A stretch of 64,000 nucleotides of DNA from assembly GCF_000746275.1 (NCBI RefSeq), contig NZ_JQKX01000026.1:1-64000 (forward strand), written 5' to 3'. A program made the position numbers and the translations under genes. Positions 9,162-17,957 of the stretch are shown here, piece after piece. The notes beneath the pieces are model-generated. The model searched no databases. It was not told the origin of the DNA and saw only the letters and a program-made list of their open reading frames with translations. How positions within the stretch are numbered: position 1 is the first letter of the stretch; every line of letters begins with the position of its first letter. The stretch comes from Thermopetrobacter sp. TC1 (lineage in GTDB: Bacteria > Pseudomonadota > Alphaproteobacteria > Rhizobiales > Aestuariivirgaceae).

Positions 9162-10127
9162 TCAGGCGAAGAGGCCGTTGAACAGGTAGCCCACCATGAT
9201 GAAGGCCACGAAGAGGATGCCGGCGAAGGTGGCGATGAGCTGCGGTTTCAGCACCTTGCGCAGAATGATCATTTCGGGCAGCGAAATGGCGGCCACGGAC
9301 ATCATCAGGGTGAGCACCGTGCCCACCGGAACGCCCTTGGCCAGCAGGCTTTCCACCACCGGAATGACGCCGGAGGCGCTGGAATAGAGCGGAATGCCGA
9401 TGAGCGCCGCCAGCGGCACCGCCAGCCAGTTGTCAGCCGATGCATGTTCGGCCAGCCACGCTTTCGGCACATAGCCGTGCAGGAAAGCGCCGACGGCGAT
9501 GCCGATCAGCACGTATTTCCAGATGCGGCCGACGATTTCGCGCACTTCGCGCCTGGCAAAGTCGAAACGTCCTTTCCAGGAGGTGTCGGCCTCCGGCATG
9601 GCCACCTTGCCCATGCGGATCTGCCAGACATATTCCTCCACCCACTTTTCCAGTTTCAGCGCCTCGATGAGCAAACCGCCGATGATGCCCACCGTCATGC
9701 CGGCAACGACATAAAGCGCCGCCACCTGCCAGCCGAGAATGGCCGCAAGCAGCACCACCGCCACCTCGTTGATCATGGGCGAGGCAATGAGAAAGGCCAT
9801 GGTGACGCCCAAGGGAATACCGGCCTCGAGAAAACCGATGAACAGCGGCACCGAGGAACAGGAGCAGAAGGGCGTGACCGCACCCAGCATGACCGCCAGG
9901 GGATAGGAGACAAAGCGCGATTTGCCCGCCACCAGCTCGCGCACCTTTTCCGGTGCGATCATGGCGCGCAAAAACCCCATGGCGAAGACGATGATCACCA
10001 GCAGGGTGAAGATCTTGGCCGTGTCCTCGATAAAGAAGTGCACCGCCTCGCCAAAGCGGCTTTGCGGCTTCAGGCCAAAAACGCCCCAGACAAGCCAGTC
10101 CGCCAGTTTGGTGAAGATTTCCAGCAT
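9162..10127 (-). CDS. UPF0718/ArsP-type permease
   Basis: 321 aa, mostly hydrophobic, with about eight transmembrane segments. The diagnostic segments are GAVTPFCSCSSVPLFIGFLEAGIPLG, with the CSCSS cysteine cluster near residue 87, MAFLIASPMINEVAVVLL, and the second-half LIGIPLYSSASGVIPVVESLL. This is the YraQ/ArsP permease family. Characterised ArsP members export trivalent organoarsenicals, while other members have no known substrate. It is flanked by a small thioredoxin downstream and an ArsR repressor upstream, all on the minus strand. The three probably form one unit. Confidence 0.85.
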   Translation of the reverse strand: MLEIFTKLADWLVWGVFGLKPQSRFGEAVHFFIEDTAKIFTLLVIIVFAMGFLRAMIAPEKVRELVAGKSRFVSYPLAVMLGAVTPFCSCSSVPLFIGFLEAGIPLGVTMAFLIASPMINEVAVVLLAAILGWQVAALYVVAGMTVGIIGGLLIEALKLEKWVEEYVWQIRMGKVAMPEADTSWKGRFDFARREVREIVGRIWKYVLIGIAVGAFLHGYVPKAWLAEHASADNWLAVPLAALIGIPLYSSASGVIPVVESLLAKGVPVGTVLTLMMSVAAISLPEMIILRKVLKPQLIATFAGILFVAFIMVGYLFNGLFA

Positions 10128-10256
10128 GATCGCAACATGCCTTTTTTATTCACGGCCCCTTAAGCCCTTTCGGAAGTCGCTGTGGCGGGCCGTGCGATGA
10201 AACACGCTCTTTATCGGAAGAGAGGCGGCCAGATTAGCCGGCCGTCGTCTTACCCC

Positions 10257-10622
10257 TCATGCAGCGTCGCTGCAGGTGCCGGCGGCGCTATCCGTTTCGG
10301 CTTCCGGCCCGTTTTGGGCATTCAGCCGGGCAAGATCGGCGCGGAATTGTTCGGTTTCGCGCATGCCGTCATGAAGCGCCTCAATGATGGTGCGCTGCCA
10401 GGCGGGCATATCGCTTGCGAGCGCATAATGCACCCACAGGCCCTTGCGCCTGCCCCGCACCAGGCCCGCCTTGCGCAAGGCGGCGAGATGAGAGGAGATG
10501 CGCGGCTGAGCGAGATTGAGCGCCTGCACGATCTCGCAGACACACAGGCTGGGCCGCTCCACAAGTAGCGCCAGAATGCGGCGCCGGGTGGCATCGGCCA
10601 GCATGGCAAAGAAGGTGTCCAT
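10257..10622 (-). CDS. ArsR-family transcriptional regulator
   Basis: 121 aa winged-helix repressor: MDTFFAMLADATRRRILALLVERPSLCVCEI at the N-terminus and the recognition helix region ALNLAQPRISSHLAALRKAGLV. The sequence CVCE in the DNA-binding helix region resembles the ELCVCDL metalloid site of ArsR. The C-terminal GTCSDAA supplies another cysteine. The start at 10622 is preceded by GGAAAAGGGCAGGGCA. Such proteins repress metalloid or metal-export genes until ligand binds. It is upstream of and co-oriented with the permease and thioredoxin genes and probably controls them and itself through the inverted repeat at 10653-10720. Confidence 0.88.
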   Translation of the reverse strand: MDTFFAMLADATRRRILALLVERPSLCVCEIVQALNLAQPRISSHLAALRKAGLVRGRRKGLWVHYALASDMPAWQRTIIEALHDGMRETEQFRADLARLNAQNGPEAETDSAAGTCSDAA

Positions 10623-10652
10623 TGCCCTGCCCTTTTCCTGAGCGTGATCTGG

Positions 10653-10720
10653 ATATCTGTTTCTGCGTATATTGCTTTTCAGATATATCTTGTCAAGCGT
10701 ATATAGACAGAAAGGGATAT
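10653..10720. promoter_or_regulatory. Imperfect inverted repeat, probable ArsR operator
   Basis: Arms at 10653-10672 (ATATCTGTTTCTGCGTATAT) and 10701-10720 match as inverted repeats at 16 of 20 positions with a 28-nt AT-rich spacer. ArsR-type operators are often ATAT-ended dyads. It lies 31-98 nt upstream of the arsR-like start, so it probably overlaps its promoter. Confidence 0.5.
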
Positions 10721-10800
10721 TACGCACATGCCGCAAACACGGCACCCTGTTGCAGGCTGGTCGTTTCCGCCCTCGCTCTCCTCACCGCCTCACAGTGGGG

Positions 10801-10877
10801 GATCCCGGTTCAAGCCCGGGACAGGCAAGGCAGGAAATAATGATTTCTTCTTGTTTTTCAATGAGTTAGTTAATTGC
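10801..10877. repeat. Repeat family C, copy 1
   Basis: Begins GATCCCGGTTCAAGCCCGGG, a short palindrome, followed by ACAGGCAAGGC and an AT-rich tail with CAATGAGTTA. Related copies lie at 19118, 48341 and 57977. It is non-coding; translations that read VPGLNRDP here are an artefact of the repeat. Confidence 0.65.
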
Positions 10878-10895
10878 CATACCAACTCATAAAGC

Positions 10896-11027
10896 ACACG
10901 ACACGACACGCCACTGCCATCTATCTCGTTCCCTGGCGAAAGCCGGGGTCTCGGGCCATAAACGCATGAGTCAATGGCCTGAGATACCGGCTTTCGCCGG
11001 TATGACGGTATAAGTGTCATGGAGTAT
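10896..11027. mobile_element. MITE-like family A element, copy 2
   Basis: The left end is CACACGACACGACACGCC. The interior palindrome CGAAAGCCGGGGTCTCGGGCC pairs with GGCCTGAGATACCGGCTTTCG, and the right end has AAGTGTCAT. The ends are degraded compared with copy 1. No duplication is visible. Confidence 0.6.
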
Positions 11028-11049
11028 GCCGGACACGCCCGGACATAAG

Positions 11050-11201
11050 GTAACTAATTGATATTCAATACAAAAATAACAACCTCCCAAGTTTGGGCAA
11101 GGGGAAAGAATGCCTTGATAAAAGTATCTGCACAGCAAGTGATTAGTCACGCTCTTCGTAGCGAAAAACATTCGCAACACACAAGGCAATTTAATTGGAC
11201 A
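11050..11201. repeat. Repeat family E, copy 1
   Basis: About 150 bp of AT-rich sequence starting GTAACTAATTGATATTCAA. It is alignable along its whole length with 58275-58431 on the same strand (shared blocks include TTGATATTCAATA, TGATTAGTCACGC/TGATTAATCACGC and GTAGCG). It sits between two family A elements. It is non-coding as far as I can see. Confidence 0.6.
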
Positions 11202-11204
11202 CGA

Positions 11205-11300
11205 CTGGGAGAAAGCCTCAGGTCTCGAGCCACAGACGCATGAGTAAGTGGCCTGAGATACCGGCTGATCTACGGTATGACGACATAAGTGCCGTGTGCT
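11205..11300. mobile_element. MITE-like family A element, partial copy 3
   Basis: Keeps the central part (CTCAGGTCTCGAGCCACAGACGCATGAG, then GGCCTGAGATACCGGCTGATCTACGG) and a degraded right end with GTGCCGTGTGCT. The left arm is missing, as if truncated where repeat E begins. Confidence 0.5.
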
Positions 11301-11354
11301 CAAGGAAAGTCTTTTTCCTCAATCGCTTCGGGCGTGTCGCGGGCCGTGGTTCAC

Positions 11355-11484
11355 ACTACACGACACACCGTTGCCATCTTTCTCGTCACCCCGTAGATCA
11401 GCCGGAGTCTTGTGCCGCAAACTCAGGCGTTTGTGTCCTGAGATACCGGCTTTCGCCGGTATGACGGTATATATGTCGTGTCGC
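11355..11484. mobile_element. MITE-like family A element, copy 4
   Basis: The left terminus ACTACACGACAC (11355-11366) is identical to copy 1; the right end is TATGTCGTGTCGCG. The interior arms have diverged: one carries CCCCGTAGATCAGCC and the other ACCGGCTTTCGCC. It ends about 10 nt downstream of the accC stop codon. Confidence 0.65.
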
Positions 11485-11493
11485 GGGCGGTGG

Positions 11494-12843
11494 TTATTCC
11501 TCGGCGTTGGCGGCCAGCCATTCTTCCAGCCAGTGGATGTCATAGAGGCCGTCCTGGATCTCCGGCTCGCGCAGCAGGCGCTCGAAGAGGGGGATGGTGG
11601 TCTTCACGCCGGAGATGACATATTCGCCGAGGCAGCGGCGCAGGCGCATGAGGCATTCGGTGCGGTTGCGGCCGAAGACGATGAGCTTGCCGATAAGGGA
11701 ATCGTAATAGGGCGGAATGACATAGCCGCCATAGAGGGCCGAATCCACGCGCACGCCAAGCCCGCCGGGGGTGTGCACGGTATCGACCCTGCCCGGCGAG
11801 GGGACGAAGGTTTCCGGATCCTCGGCGTTGATGCGCACCTCGATGGCATGGCCGGAAAAGCGGATATCCTCCTGCCTGTAGGAAAGCGGCGCGCCGGAGG
11901 CAACGCGGATCTGTTCCTGCACGAGATCAAGGCCGGTGATCTGTTCGGTGACCGGATGCTCCACCTGCAGGCGCGTGTTCATCTCGATGAAATAAAAGCG
12001 GCCGTCCTCATAAAGGAATTCCACGGTGCCGGCGCCGGCATAGCCGAGCTTGCGCATGGCGGCGGCGACGATCTCGCCGATTTCGGCGCGCTGCTCGGCA
12101 TTCAGCGCCGGTGAGGGCGCCTCTTCCCACACTTTCTGATGCCGGCGCTGCAGGGAGCAGTCCCGCTCGCCCAGATGCACGGCATGGCCCTGTCCGTCAC
12201 CGAAGACCTGCACCTCGATATGCCGGGGGCGATCCAGATATTTCTCGATGTAGACCTCATCGTTGCCGAAAGCGGCGCGGGCCTCGGAGCGGGCGGTGAG
12301 ATAGGCGTTTTCCAGCTCCTGTTCGCTGCGGGCCACCTTCATGCCGCGGCCACCGCCACCGGCGGTGGCCTTGATCAGGACGGGATAGCCCATGTCTTTG
12401 GCAAGGCGGCGGGCCTCCTCGACGGTCTCCACCGCCCCGTCGGAACCGGGCACCACCGGAATGCCCAGCTCCGCGGCGGTCTTCTTGGCCATGATCTTGT
12501 CGCCCATCAGGCGGATATGCTCCGGCGAGGGGCCGATGAAAGTGATGCCATGTTCGGCGAGGATCTCGGCAAAGCGGGCGTTTTCCGAAAGAAAGCCATA
12601 GCCGGGATGGACGGCATCGGCGCCGGTGATCTCGCAGGCGGCGAGAATGGCGGGAATGTTGAGGTAGCTCTCCGACGCCGGCGGCGGGCCGATGCAGACC
12701 GATTCGTCGGCCAAGCGCACATGCATGGCGTTTTCATCGGCGGTGGAATGAATGGCCACGGTGGCCACGCCCAGCTCGCGACAGGCGCGCAGGATCCTCA
12801 GCGCGATCTCGCCGCGGTTGGCAATGAGCACCTTCTCGATCAT
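11494..12843 (-). CDS. accC: Biotin carboxylase subunit of acetyl-CoA carboxylase
   Basis: 449 aa, full length. It carboxylates the biotin on AccB using ATP and bicarbonate, the first half-reaction of fatty acid synthesis. It starts MIEKVLIANRGEIALRILRA. The ATP-grasp glycine loop is KATAGGGGRGMKVA near residue 160. MNTRLQVEHPVTEQITGLDLV holds the catalytic glutamate and arginine, and the C-terminus has AEDPETFVPSPG. It follows accB by 46 nt in the same direction, the usual aroQ-accB-accC arrangement of Alphaproteobacteria. Confidence 0.97.
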   Translation of the reverse strand: MIEKVLIANRGEIALRILRACRELGVATVAIHSTADENAMHVRLADESVCIGPPPASESYLNIPAILAACEITGADAVHPGYGFLSENARFAEILAEHGITFIGPSPEHIRLMGDKIMAKKTAAELGIPVVPGSDGAVETVEEARRLAKDMGYPVLIKATAGGGGRGMKVARSEQELENAYLTARSEARAAFGNDEVYIEKYLDRPRHIEVQVFGDGQGHAVHLGERDCSLQRRHQKVWEEAPSPALNAEQRAEIGEIVAAAMRKLGYAGAGTVEFLYEDGRFYFIEMNTRLQVEHPVTEQITGLDLVQEQIRVASGAPLSYRQEDIRFSGHAIEVRINAEDPETFVPSPGRVDTVHTPGGLGVRVDSALYGGYVIPPYYDSLIGKLIVFGRNRTECLMRLRRCLGEYVISGVKTTIPLFERLLREPEIQDGLYDIHWLEEWLAANAEE

Positions 12844-12889
12844 GCCGCCCTCGTCCCGCTTGTTCGCGATGGCTTTCGGTCTTCCTGCC

Positions 12890-13381
12890 TCATTCGATCA
12901 CCATGAGCGGCTGATCGAATTCCACCGGCTCGCCGTCCTCGACGAGGATGGCCTTGACCACGCCGGCGCGCGGCGAGGGGATCTGGTTCATCGTTTTCAT
13001 GGCCTCGACGATGAGCAGGGTCTGCCCCTCCTTGACGGTATCGCCCACCTCCACGAAAGGCGGCGCGCCGGGGGCCGGGGCGCGATAGGCGGTGCCAACC
13101 ATGGGCGAGCGCACCACGCCGGGGTGGCTGGTGTAATCCTCACCGCCGCCAGCGCCTTCTTCCGCGGCGGCCGCCGGCGCGGGCGTGGCCGCGGGAGTCG
13201 GTGCTGGGGCGGGCGCGGAAGGCACCGTGACCGCGACACCCGAACCGGCCCGCGAAACGCGGATGCGCAGGCCCTCGCTTTCCACCTCGATCTCGGTCAA
13301 GTCCGTTTCATGCAGCAGATCCGCGAGCTCGCGGATCATGGCGCTGTCGATTCGGCTCTTGCTGGTCTCTGACATGGACAT
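12890..13381 (-). CDS. accB: Biotin carboxyl carrier protein of acetyl-CoA carboxylase
   Basis: 163 aa. The C-terminal biotinyl domain has the lysine-containing motif [10 protein letters not shown] near residue 128 and ends [12 protein letters not shown]. An Ala/Pro-rich linker (about residues 55-85) joins it to an N-terminal helical domain ([19 protein letters not shown]). The biotin lysine shuttles carboxyl groups between AccC and the carboxyltransferase. It lies 3 nt downstream of aroQ and upstream of accC on the minus strand. Confidence 0.97.
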   Translation of the reverse strand: MSMSETSKSRIDSAMIRELADLLHETDLTEIEVESEGLRIRVSRAGSGVAVTVPSAPAPAPTPAATPAPAAAAEEGAGGGEDYTSHPGVVRSPMVGTAYRAPAPGAPPFVEVGDTVKEGQTLLIVEAMKTMNQIPSPRAGVVKAILVEDGEPVEFDQPLMVIE

Positions 13382-13384
13382 CCC

Positions 13385-13867
13385 CTAGTCATTGCGGGCG
13401 CTGGCCCCGGCCCCTTCGCCCGCATCCTGCTCTCGCCAGGCGTGCATGGCCCTCAGTGCGAGGAGATAGCCCTGAACGCCCAGCCCGCATATCACGCCAT
13501 CGGCAACGGGCGACACATAGGAATGGTGGCGAAACGGCTCGCGGGCGAACACATTGGAGATATGCACCTCGATGATGCGCCCGGCAAAGGCCTTGAGCGC
13601 ATCGTGAATGGCAACGGAGGTGTGGGTATAGGCGGCGGCGTTGATGATGATGCCGGCGGCCTTATGGCGGATGGCCTCGTGAATGGCCTCAACCAGTGCG
13701 CCCTCACTGTTGTGCTGAACGAAGACGATCTTCAGCCCCAGATCGTGCGCCTGCCGGCGGCAGGCGGCCTCGATGTCGGCCAGCGTGGTGCGGCCGTAGG
13801 TTTCCGGCTCGCGCAAGCCCAGAAGATTGAGATTGGGCCCGTTGATGATGTGGATGACGTCGCTCAT
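13385..13867 (-). CDS. aroQ: 3-dehydroquinate dehydratase, type II
   Basis: 160 aa. Catalyses dehydration of 3-dehydroquinate to 3-dehydroshikimate in the shikimate pathway. Type II hallmarks are present: [19 protein letters not shown] at the N-terminus, with the catalytic tyrosine in the mobile loop, [34 protein letters not shown], and [20 protein letters not shown], with the histidine and arginine site. The C-terminal 15 residues ([16 protein letters not shown]) are a weakly conserved tail. First gene of the aroQ-accB-accC unit. Confidence 0.96.
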   Translation of the reverse strand: MSDVIHIINGPNLNLLGLREPETYGRTTLADIEAACRRQAHDLGLKIVFVQHNSEGALVEAIHEAIRHKAAGIIINAAAYTHTSVAIHDALKAFAGRIIEVHISNVFAREPFRHHSYVSPVADGVICGLGVQGYLLALRAMHAWREQDAGEGAGASARND

Positions 13868-14322
13868 GCAGGCGGCCCCGGCTTGGGATCGTCGTCACAT
13901 TCGGGAGGAACGCGGCATGTGGCGCCTATCCCGGCGCCGGCGATTCGCGCAATCACCTCCTTTGCGGTTCGCCCATTCGTCTAACCCTTCCGGCCTGCGG
14001 GAGCAAGGCGAAGCCCTGTGATTTCGGCAATTTCCTCACATTCCTGCCCCTCGCGAGCGGTCAGAATGGCCCAAAGACGGCCTGATCCGCTCCCGCGAGA
14101 GTCACACGGCATCACAAGTGCGTGAGACACGCCACAGGTCATGGACGCGGACCACTCCAACATTAAAAATCCGTCATGAGCTGGCTCCCGGAGTGTGGAA
14201 CGCCTTTCCACGATCCAGGAGTGGGGGGACGCACACGGGAACGATCGCTCCCTCGAAGAACGAAGGGGCGCCTGTTTCGTGTGCGCAGGCGAGGCTTCTT
14301 TTGCAGATCAAAGAGGCCCATC
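13868..14322. other. Divergent intergenic region, aroQ / 12-heme cytochrome
   Basis: 455 nt between divergent starts. It must contain the promoters of both units. I looked for FNR/NnrR-type TTGNC-N4-GNCAA boxes and saw none. GAACG/CGTTC-type short dyads occur but no strong hairpin. No supported gene. Confidence 0.5.
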
Positions 14323-16740
14323 ATGAGGAACCAGCTCATGAAGCTGTTCTTCTCCGGCCTGCTGGCCATTGGTGTGGCAGCCACCGGGGCGGCAGCGGCG
14401 GAGAAGAAGAAGGAGGAGGGGAAATTCGAAAGGGTTTCCCAGGAACTTGCCAACAAGAAGGGGTGCCTGAGCTGCCACGAGGGGATCGAGACGATCCGCG
14501 AAGAGGGATCGGAGATGCTGCAGCAGATCCGTGACCTCGGCAAATCGGTGGGCGACCCCGAAGGCTGTGTCGTCTGTCATGGCGGCACGCCCAACGCGAC
14601 GACCAAGGAGAAGGCGCATTCCGGCGCGCCGAAGGACCTTGGGCCCAAGACCTTCTATCCCGATCCGGGCTCCATCTGGATCGCGGAGAATACCTGCGGA
14701 CAGTGTCACGCCGACTATGCCTATCGCCTGGAGCGCGCCCTGATGAATACCGAGGCGGGCAAGCTTCAGGGCAATCTGCACACCTGGGGCATCCCGGAGG
14801 TGCAGAATCACAACGTGCCGTGGGGCAACTACGACGTTGCCGACACCGACGGCCCGGAACCGATCGTGGGCACCGATGCCTACAAGAAATACATGATGGC
14901 CATGATCAAGGCCTTCCCCAAGCAGTTCCCCAAGGAACTGAAGATGGTTCCGCAGCCTTCGGTGGAGGAGATCGAGAAGGACCCCAAGCTCGCCGGCTTC
15001 ACCTACTCGCGTCAGCAGTGCCAGCGCTGCCACGTGGGCGTGCGGGGCCGCGAGAAGCGGGGTGACTACCGCGGCATGGGCTGCTCGGCGTGTCACATCC
15101 CCTACAGCAACGAGGGCTTCTACGAGGGTGGCGATCCCACCATCGACAAGAAGCAGCGCGGGCATCTTCTGGTGCACCGCATCCAGGGCACGCGCGAGGC
15201 GAAGGTTGAGGTCAACGGGCTGACCTATTCCGGCATCCCGGTGGAGACCTGCAACTCCTGCCACAACCGCGGCAAGCGCATCGGCGTGACCTATCAGGGC
15301 CTCATGGAGTTCCCCTACGGCTCGCCGTGGAACGCCATGGGCAAGAAGCAGCCCAAGCTGCACACCAAGAAGTACCTCTTCATTGCCGACGACCTGCATC
15401 ACCAGATCAAGAGCCGGCCGGAGAACCCGAAGGGCGGTCTGCTCTGCCAGGATTGCCACACCACCATCGACATGCATGGTGACGGCAACATCTTCGGCAC
15501 GACGCTGGCGCAGGTCGAGATCGAGTGTCAGGACTGCCACGGCACCACCCAGAAGTATCCGTGGGAGCTGCCGCTCGGCTACTCCGAGGAGTTCGGCAAC
15601 AAGCTGTCCGACAAGCCGCGCGGTCTGGCCAAGGAGCAGCTGGCGGAAACCGAAACCTTCGCGACCAAGTATGATCCGAAGGACGGCTTCCTGCTCACGG
15701 CCCGCGGCAATCCGTTCGGCAACGTGGTCAAGGACGGCGACAAGGTGATCCTGCATTCGGCCACGGGGCTGGACTTCTTCGTGCCCATTCTGAAGGACAT
15801 CAAGAAGAAGGGCACGTGGAAGAGCATGGACGCCGAGGTGGCCATGGACAAGGTGGCAGCACACAACGACAAGATGGAGTGCTACGCCTGCCATGCCTCC
15901 TGGGTGCCGCAGTGCTACGGCTGCCATGTGAAGGTGGACTACTCCAATGGCAAGAAGGACACCGACTGGGTGGCCAACGGCAACAAGCGCTTCCCCAACG
16001 GTCAGACGGCCGAAAGCCCGCTTGGCACGCACGGGCTGAAGAGCCCCGGCAAGGTGATGGAGACCCGCTCCTACCTGCGCTGGGAGGATCCGGTCCTCGG
16101 CATCAACGGCGAGGGTCGCATCACGCCGCTGATGCCCGGCTGCCAGGTGGTCTATACGGTCATCGGGCGTGACGGCAAGGTGCTGGTCAACAACAAGATC
16201 GCCACCTCGCCGGACGAGCAGAAGGAGCTGGGACAGGAGCGTGTGCCGCTGGCCATCGACATGGCACCGGTACAGCCCCACTCGGTGCAGCGCAAGGCGC
16301 GTCGCTGCGAGAGCTGCCACAACAACCCGAAGGCCATGGGTTACGGCATCGGCGGCGGCGTGTTCCAGACGCGCTATGTCGAGAACGTGGTCGAGGATCT
16401 GATCGATCAGCGCACGGGCAAGCCCATCCCGAAGCAGTATCAGATCCAGATCCAGGCGATCCCGCAGCTCGACTTCGACTGGTCGACCATCATCAAGGAC
16501 GGCCAGCAGGTGCAGACGGTGGGCACGCACTGGCCGCTGTCCCGCGCCCTGCCGGAAGACATCCGCAAGGGCATCGAGCGCACCGGCCTGTGCATGGGCT
16601 GCCACCGCAACATGAGCAACGACAAGCTCTGGGCGGCGGTGAACACGCCCGGCCGGCTCACCGACAAGCAGCACATCGAGCTGATGAACAAGATGTTCCA
16701 GCTCTATGCCGAAAAGAAGATGAAGGACGGCAAGAAGTGA
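14323..16740 (+). CDS. Periplasmic 12-heme c-type cytochrome of unknown function
   Basis: 805 aa with a signal peptide (MRNQLMKLFFSGLLAIGV, ending ATGAAAA). I count twelve CxxCH heme sites from residue 48 (CLSCH) to residue 757 (CMGCH), including CVVCH, CGQCH, CQRCH, CSACH, CNSCH, CQDCH twice, CYACH, CYGCH and CESCH. They are grouped as three N-terminal, a middle cluster, and a C-terminal cluster separated by a roughly 100-residue heme-free segment around 480-520. Each binds one covalent heme c, so the protein should be a large periplasmic electron-transfer or redox enzyme. I do not recognise it as a named family (not NrfA, Hao, Otr or MtrA by visible motifs). The start at 14323 has AGAGG six nt upstream. 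Two exported proteins follow on the same strand. Confidence 0.85.
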   Translation: MRNQLMKLFFSGLLAIGVAATGAAAAEKKKEEGKFERVSQELANKKGCLSCHEGIETIREEGSEMLQQIRDLGKSVGDPEGCVVCHGGTPNATTKEKAHSGAPKDLGPKTFYPDPGSIWIAENTCGQCHADYAYRLERALMNTEAGKLQGNLHTWGIPEVQNHNVPWGNYDVADTDGPEPIVGTDAYKKYMMAMIKAFPKQFPKELKMVPQPSVEEIEKDPKLAGFTYSRQQCQRCHVGVRGREKRGDYRGMGCSACHIPYSNEGFYEGGDPTIDKKQRGHLLVHRIQGTREAKVEVNGLTYSGIPVETCNSCHNRGKRIGVTYQGLMEFPYGSPWNAMGKKQPKLHTKKYLFIADDLHHQIKSRPENPKGGLLCQDCHTTIDMHGDGNIFGTTLAQVEIECQDCHGTTQKYPWELPLGYSEEFGNKLSDKPRGLAKEQLAETETFATKYDPKDGFLLTARGNPFGNVVKDGDKVILHSATGLDFFVPILKDIKKKGTWKSMDAEVAMDKVAAHNDKMECYACHASWVPQCYGCHVKVDYSNGKKDTDWVANGNKRFPNGQTAESPLGTHGLKSPGKVMETRSYLRWEDPVLGINGEGRITPLMPGCQVVYTVIGRDGKVLVNNKIATSPDEQKELGQERVPLAIDMAPVQPHSVQRKARRCESCHNNPKAMGYGIGGGVFQTRYVENVVEDLIDQRTGKPIPKQYQIQIQAIPQLDFDWSTIIKDGQQVQTVGTHWPLSRALPEDIRKGIERTGLCMGCHRNMSNDKLWAAVNTPGRLTDKQHIELMNKMFQLYAEKKMKDGKK

Positions 16741-16780
16741 GCATGGAACGGACCTTGGGCATCGCCTGAACACGATATCT

Positions 16781-16809
16781 GGGGCCGACGGCACCATGCC
16801 GCCGGCCCC
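16781..16809 (+). terminator. Strong GC hairpin after the 12-heme cytochrome gene
   Basis: GGGGCCG-A-CGGC pairs with GCCG-C-CGGCCCC around an ACCAT loop (one A/C mismatch). It begins 40 nt after the stop codon. No T-run follows, so it may be a transcript-stabilising or attenuating hairpin rather than a full terminator before the TPR gene. Confidence 0.45.
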
Positions 16810-17021
16810 GTTCCGTTCACGCTTTCGCGAGCCATGATCTCCATCAAACGCGAATGATCACAACATCCCTAAAGTTACTTCTGAACACGGCCCGCAGGAC
16901 GGCAGGCGCGGCCCTGAGCAGAGAAAGGGCAAATCCAGTTCCTTGCCTTGCCCTGCCCTGCTTCTTTCTGCCCTGCCCCGCTGCCTGCCCTAAGGCCCTG
17001 CAACAATGCGAGGGATCACCC

Positions 17022-17957
17022 ATGCACACCGGCACAGCGAAAATCGGTTCAAGCCGCCTGCGGCGCCTGCTGCAGGCCTGCGTTGCCGCATCGCTCCTTC
17101 TTGCCTCTGGTGCACCGGCGGCTTTTGCCGGCGAGACGGGCAAGAGCGACAAGACGGAGATGATGCCGTCCCTTGATGAGATGAAGGCCTTTTCCAGCAC
17201 GCTGGGCGGCGGTATGGCCATGCCGGCGCCGAAGACGCCGGTGACGCCCAAGGGGCCGCATGGATCCGCCAATCCGCATTACAAGCTGCCGCCGGACAAG
17301 CTGCTGCTAGTGGCGCTTCAGCATCTCTCGGAAGGGCGGCCGCAGGAGGCCATGCGCACGCTGAACATGGCCATCGCCCGCTATCCCGATGATTACAAGC
17401 TCAGGGGCGTGCGCGCCTCGCTCTATCTGCAGCATCGCCAGTATGCCAAGGCGCTGGCCGATCTGGAGGTGGCGCTGAAGCAGCATCCGGATGATCCGCT
17501 GCTTCTCGTCAACCGGGCGCAGGCCTACCGCGGCTTCAAGCGCAGCAAGGAGGCGCTGGACGATCTCAATCACGCCATCCGCATCAAGCCGGACTTCGTT
17601 GGTGCCCTGTTCAATCGCGGTGCGCTGCTGTTTGAACAGAAGCGCTACAAGGAGGCGCTCGCCGATTTCGAGAAGGTGGCCTCGCTCAACCCGCATCTGC
17701 CGGCGGCGCGTTTCAACATCGCCGTCACCTATGAAGCGCTGGGCAATCGCAAGCAGGCGATGAAGGAGCTTGAGGACTTCCTGAAGGTGGCCAAGCACAA
17801 GGGCTGGATCGCGGTGGCGCGCAAGCAGCTCAACAACTGGCGCAAGATGGAGGGCCTGCCGCCCATCGATTTCGACACGGCGGAGAAGAGCGCCAATCAG
17901 GCTGGAAAAGCCGGGGAAGCGGAGCAGGATGCCGGCAAGACGGAGAAGGCGAAATGA
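17022..17957 (+). CDS. Exported TPR-repeat protein downstream of the 12-heme cytochrome
   Basis: 311 aa. Signal peptide at residues about 10-40 (LLQACVAASLLLASGAPAAFAGE). A roughly 50-residue linker precedes five or so TPR units between about residues 95 and 265 (for example LLVALQHLSEGRPQEAMRTLNMAI, QYAKALADLEVALKQHPDDPLLL and RYKEALADFEKVASLNPHLPAARFN). A charged C-terminal tail ends it. TPRs are protein-binding scaffolds; nothing enzymatic is visible. The start at 17022 has GAGGG 8 nt upstream. Its stop overlaps the start of the next gene by 4 nt, so those two are translationally coupled. Possibly an assembly or docking factor for the upstream cytochrome; that is inference from order only. 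Confidence 0.8.
   Translation: MHTGTAKIGSSRLRRLLQACVAASLLLASGAPAAFAGETGKSDKTEMMPSLDEMKAFSSTLGGGMAMPAPKTPVTPKGPHGSANPHYKLPPDKLLLVALQHLSEGRPQEAMRTLNMAIARYPDDYKLRGVRASLYLQHRQYAKALADLEVALKQHPDDPLLLVNRAQAYRGFKRSKEALDDLNHAIRIKPDFVGALFNRGALLFEQKRYKEALADFEKVASLNPHLPAARFNIAVTYEALGNRKQAMKELEDFLKVAKHKGWIAVARKQLNNWRKMEGLPPIDFDTAEKSANQAGKAGEAEQDAGKTEKAK

Noticed and set aside
13868-14322. FNR/NnrR box controlling the 12-heme cytochrome
   Set aside because: No 14-mer fitting TTGNC-N4-GNCAA or TTGAT-N4-ATCAA was found in this region.
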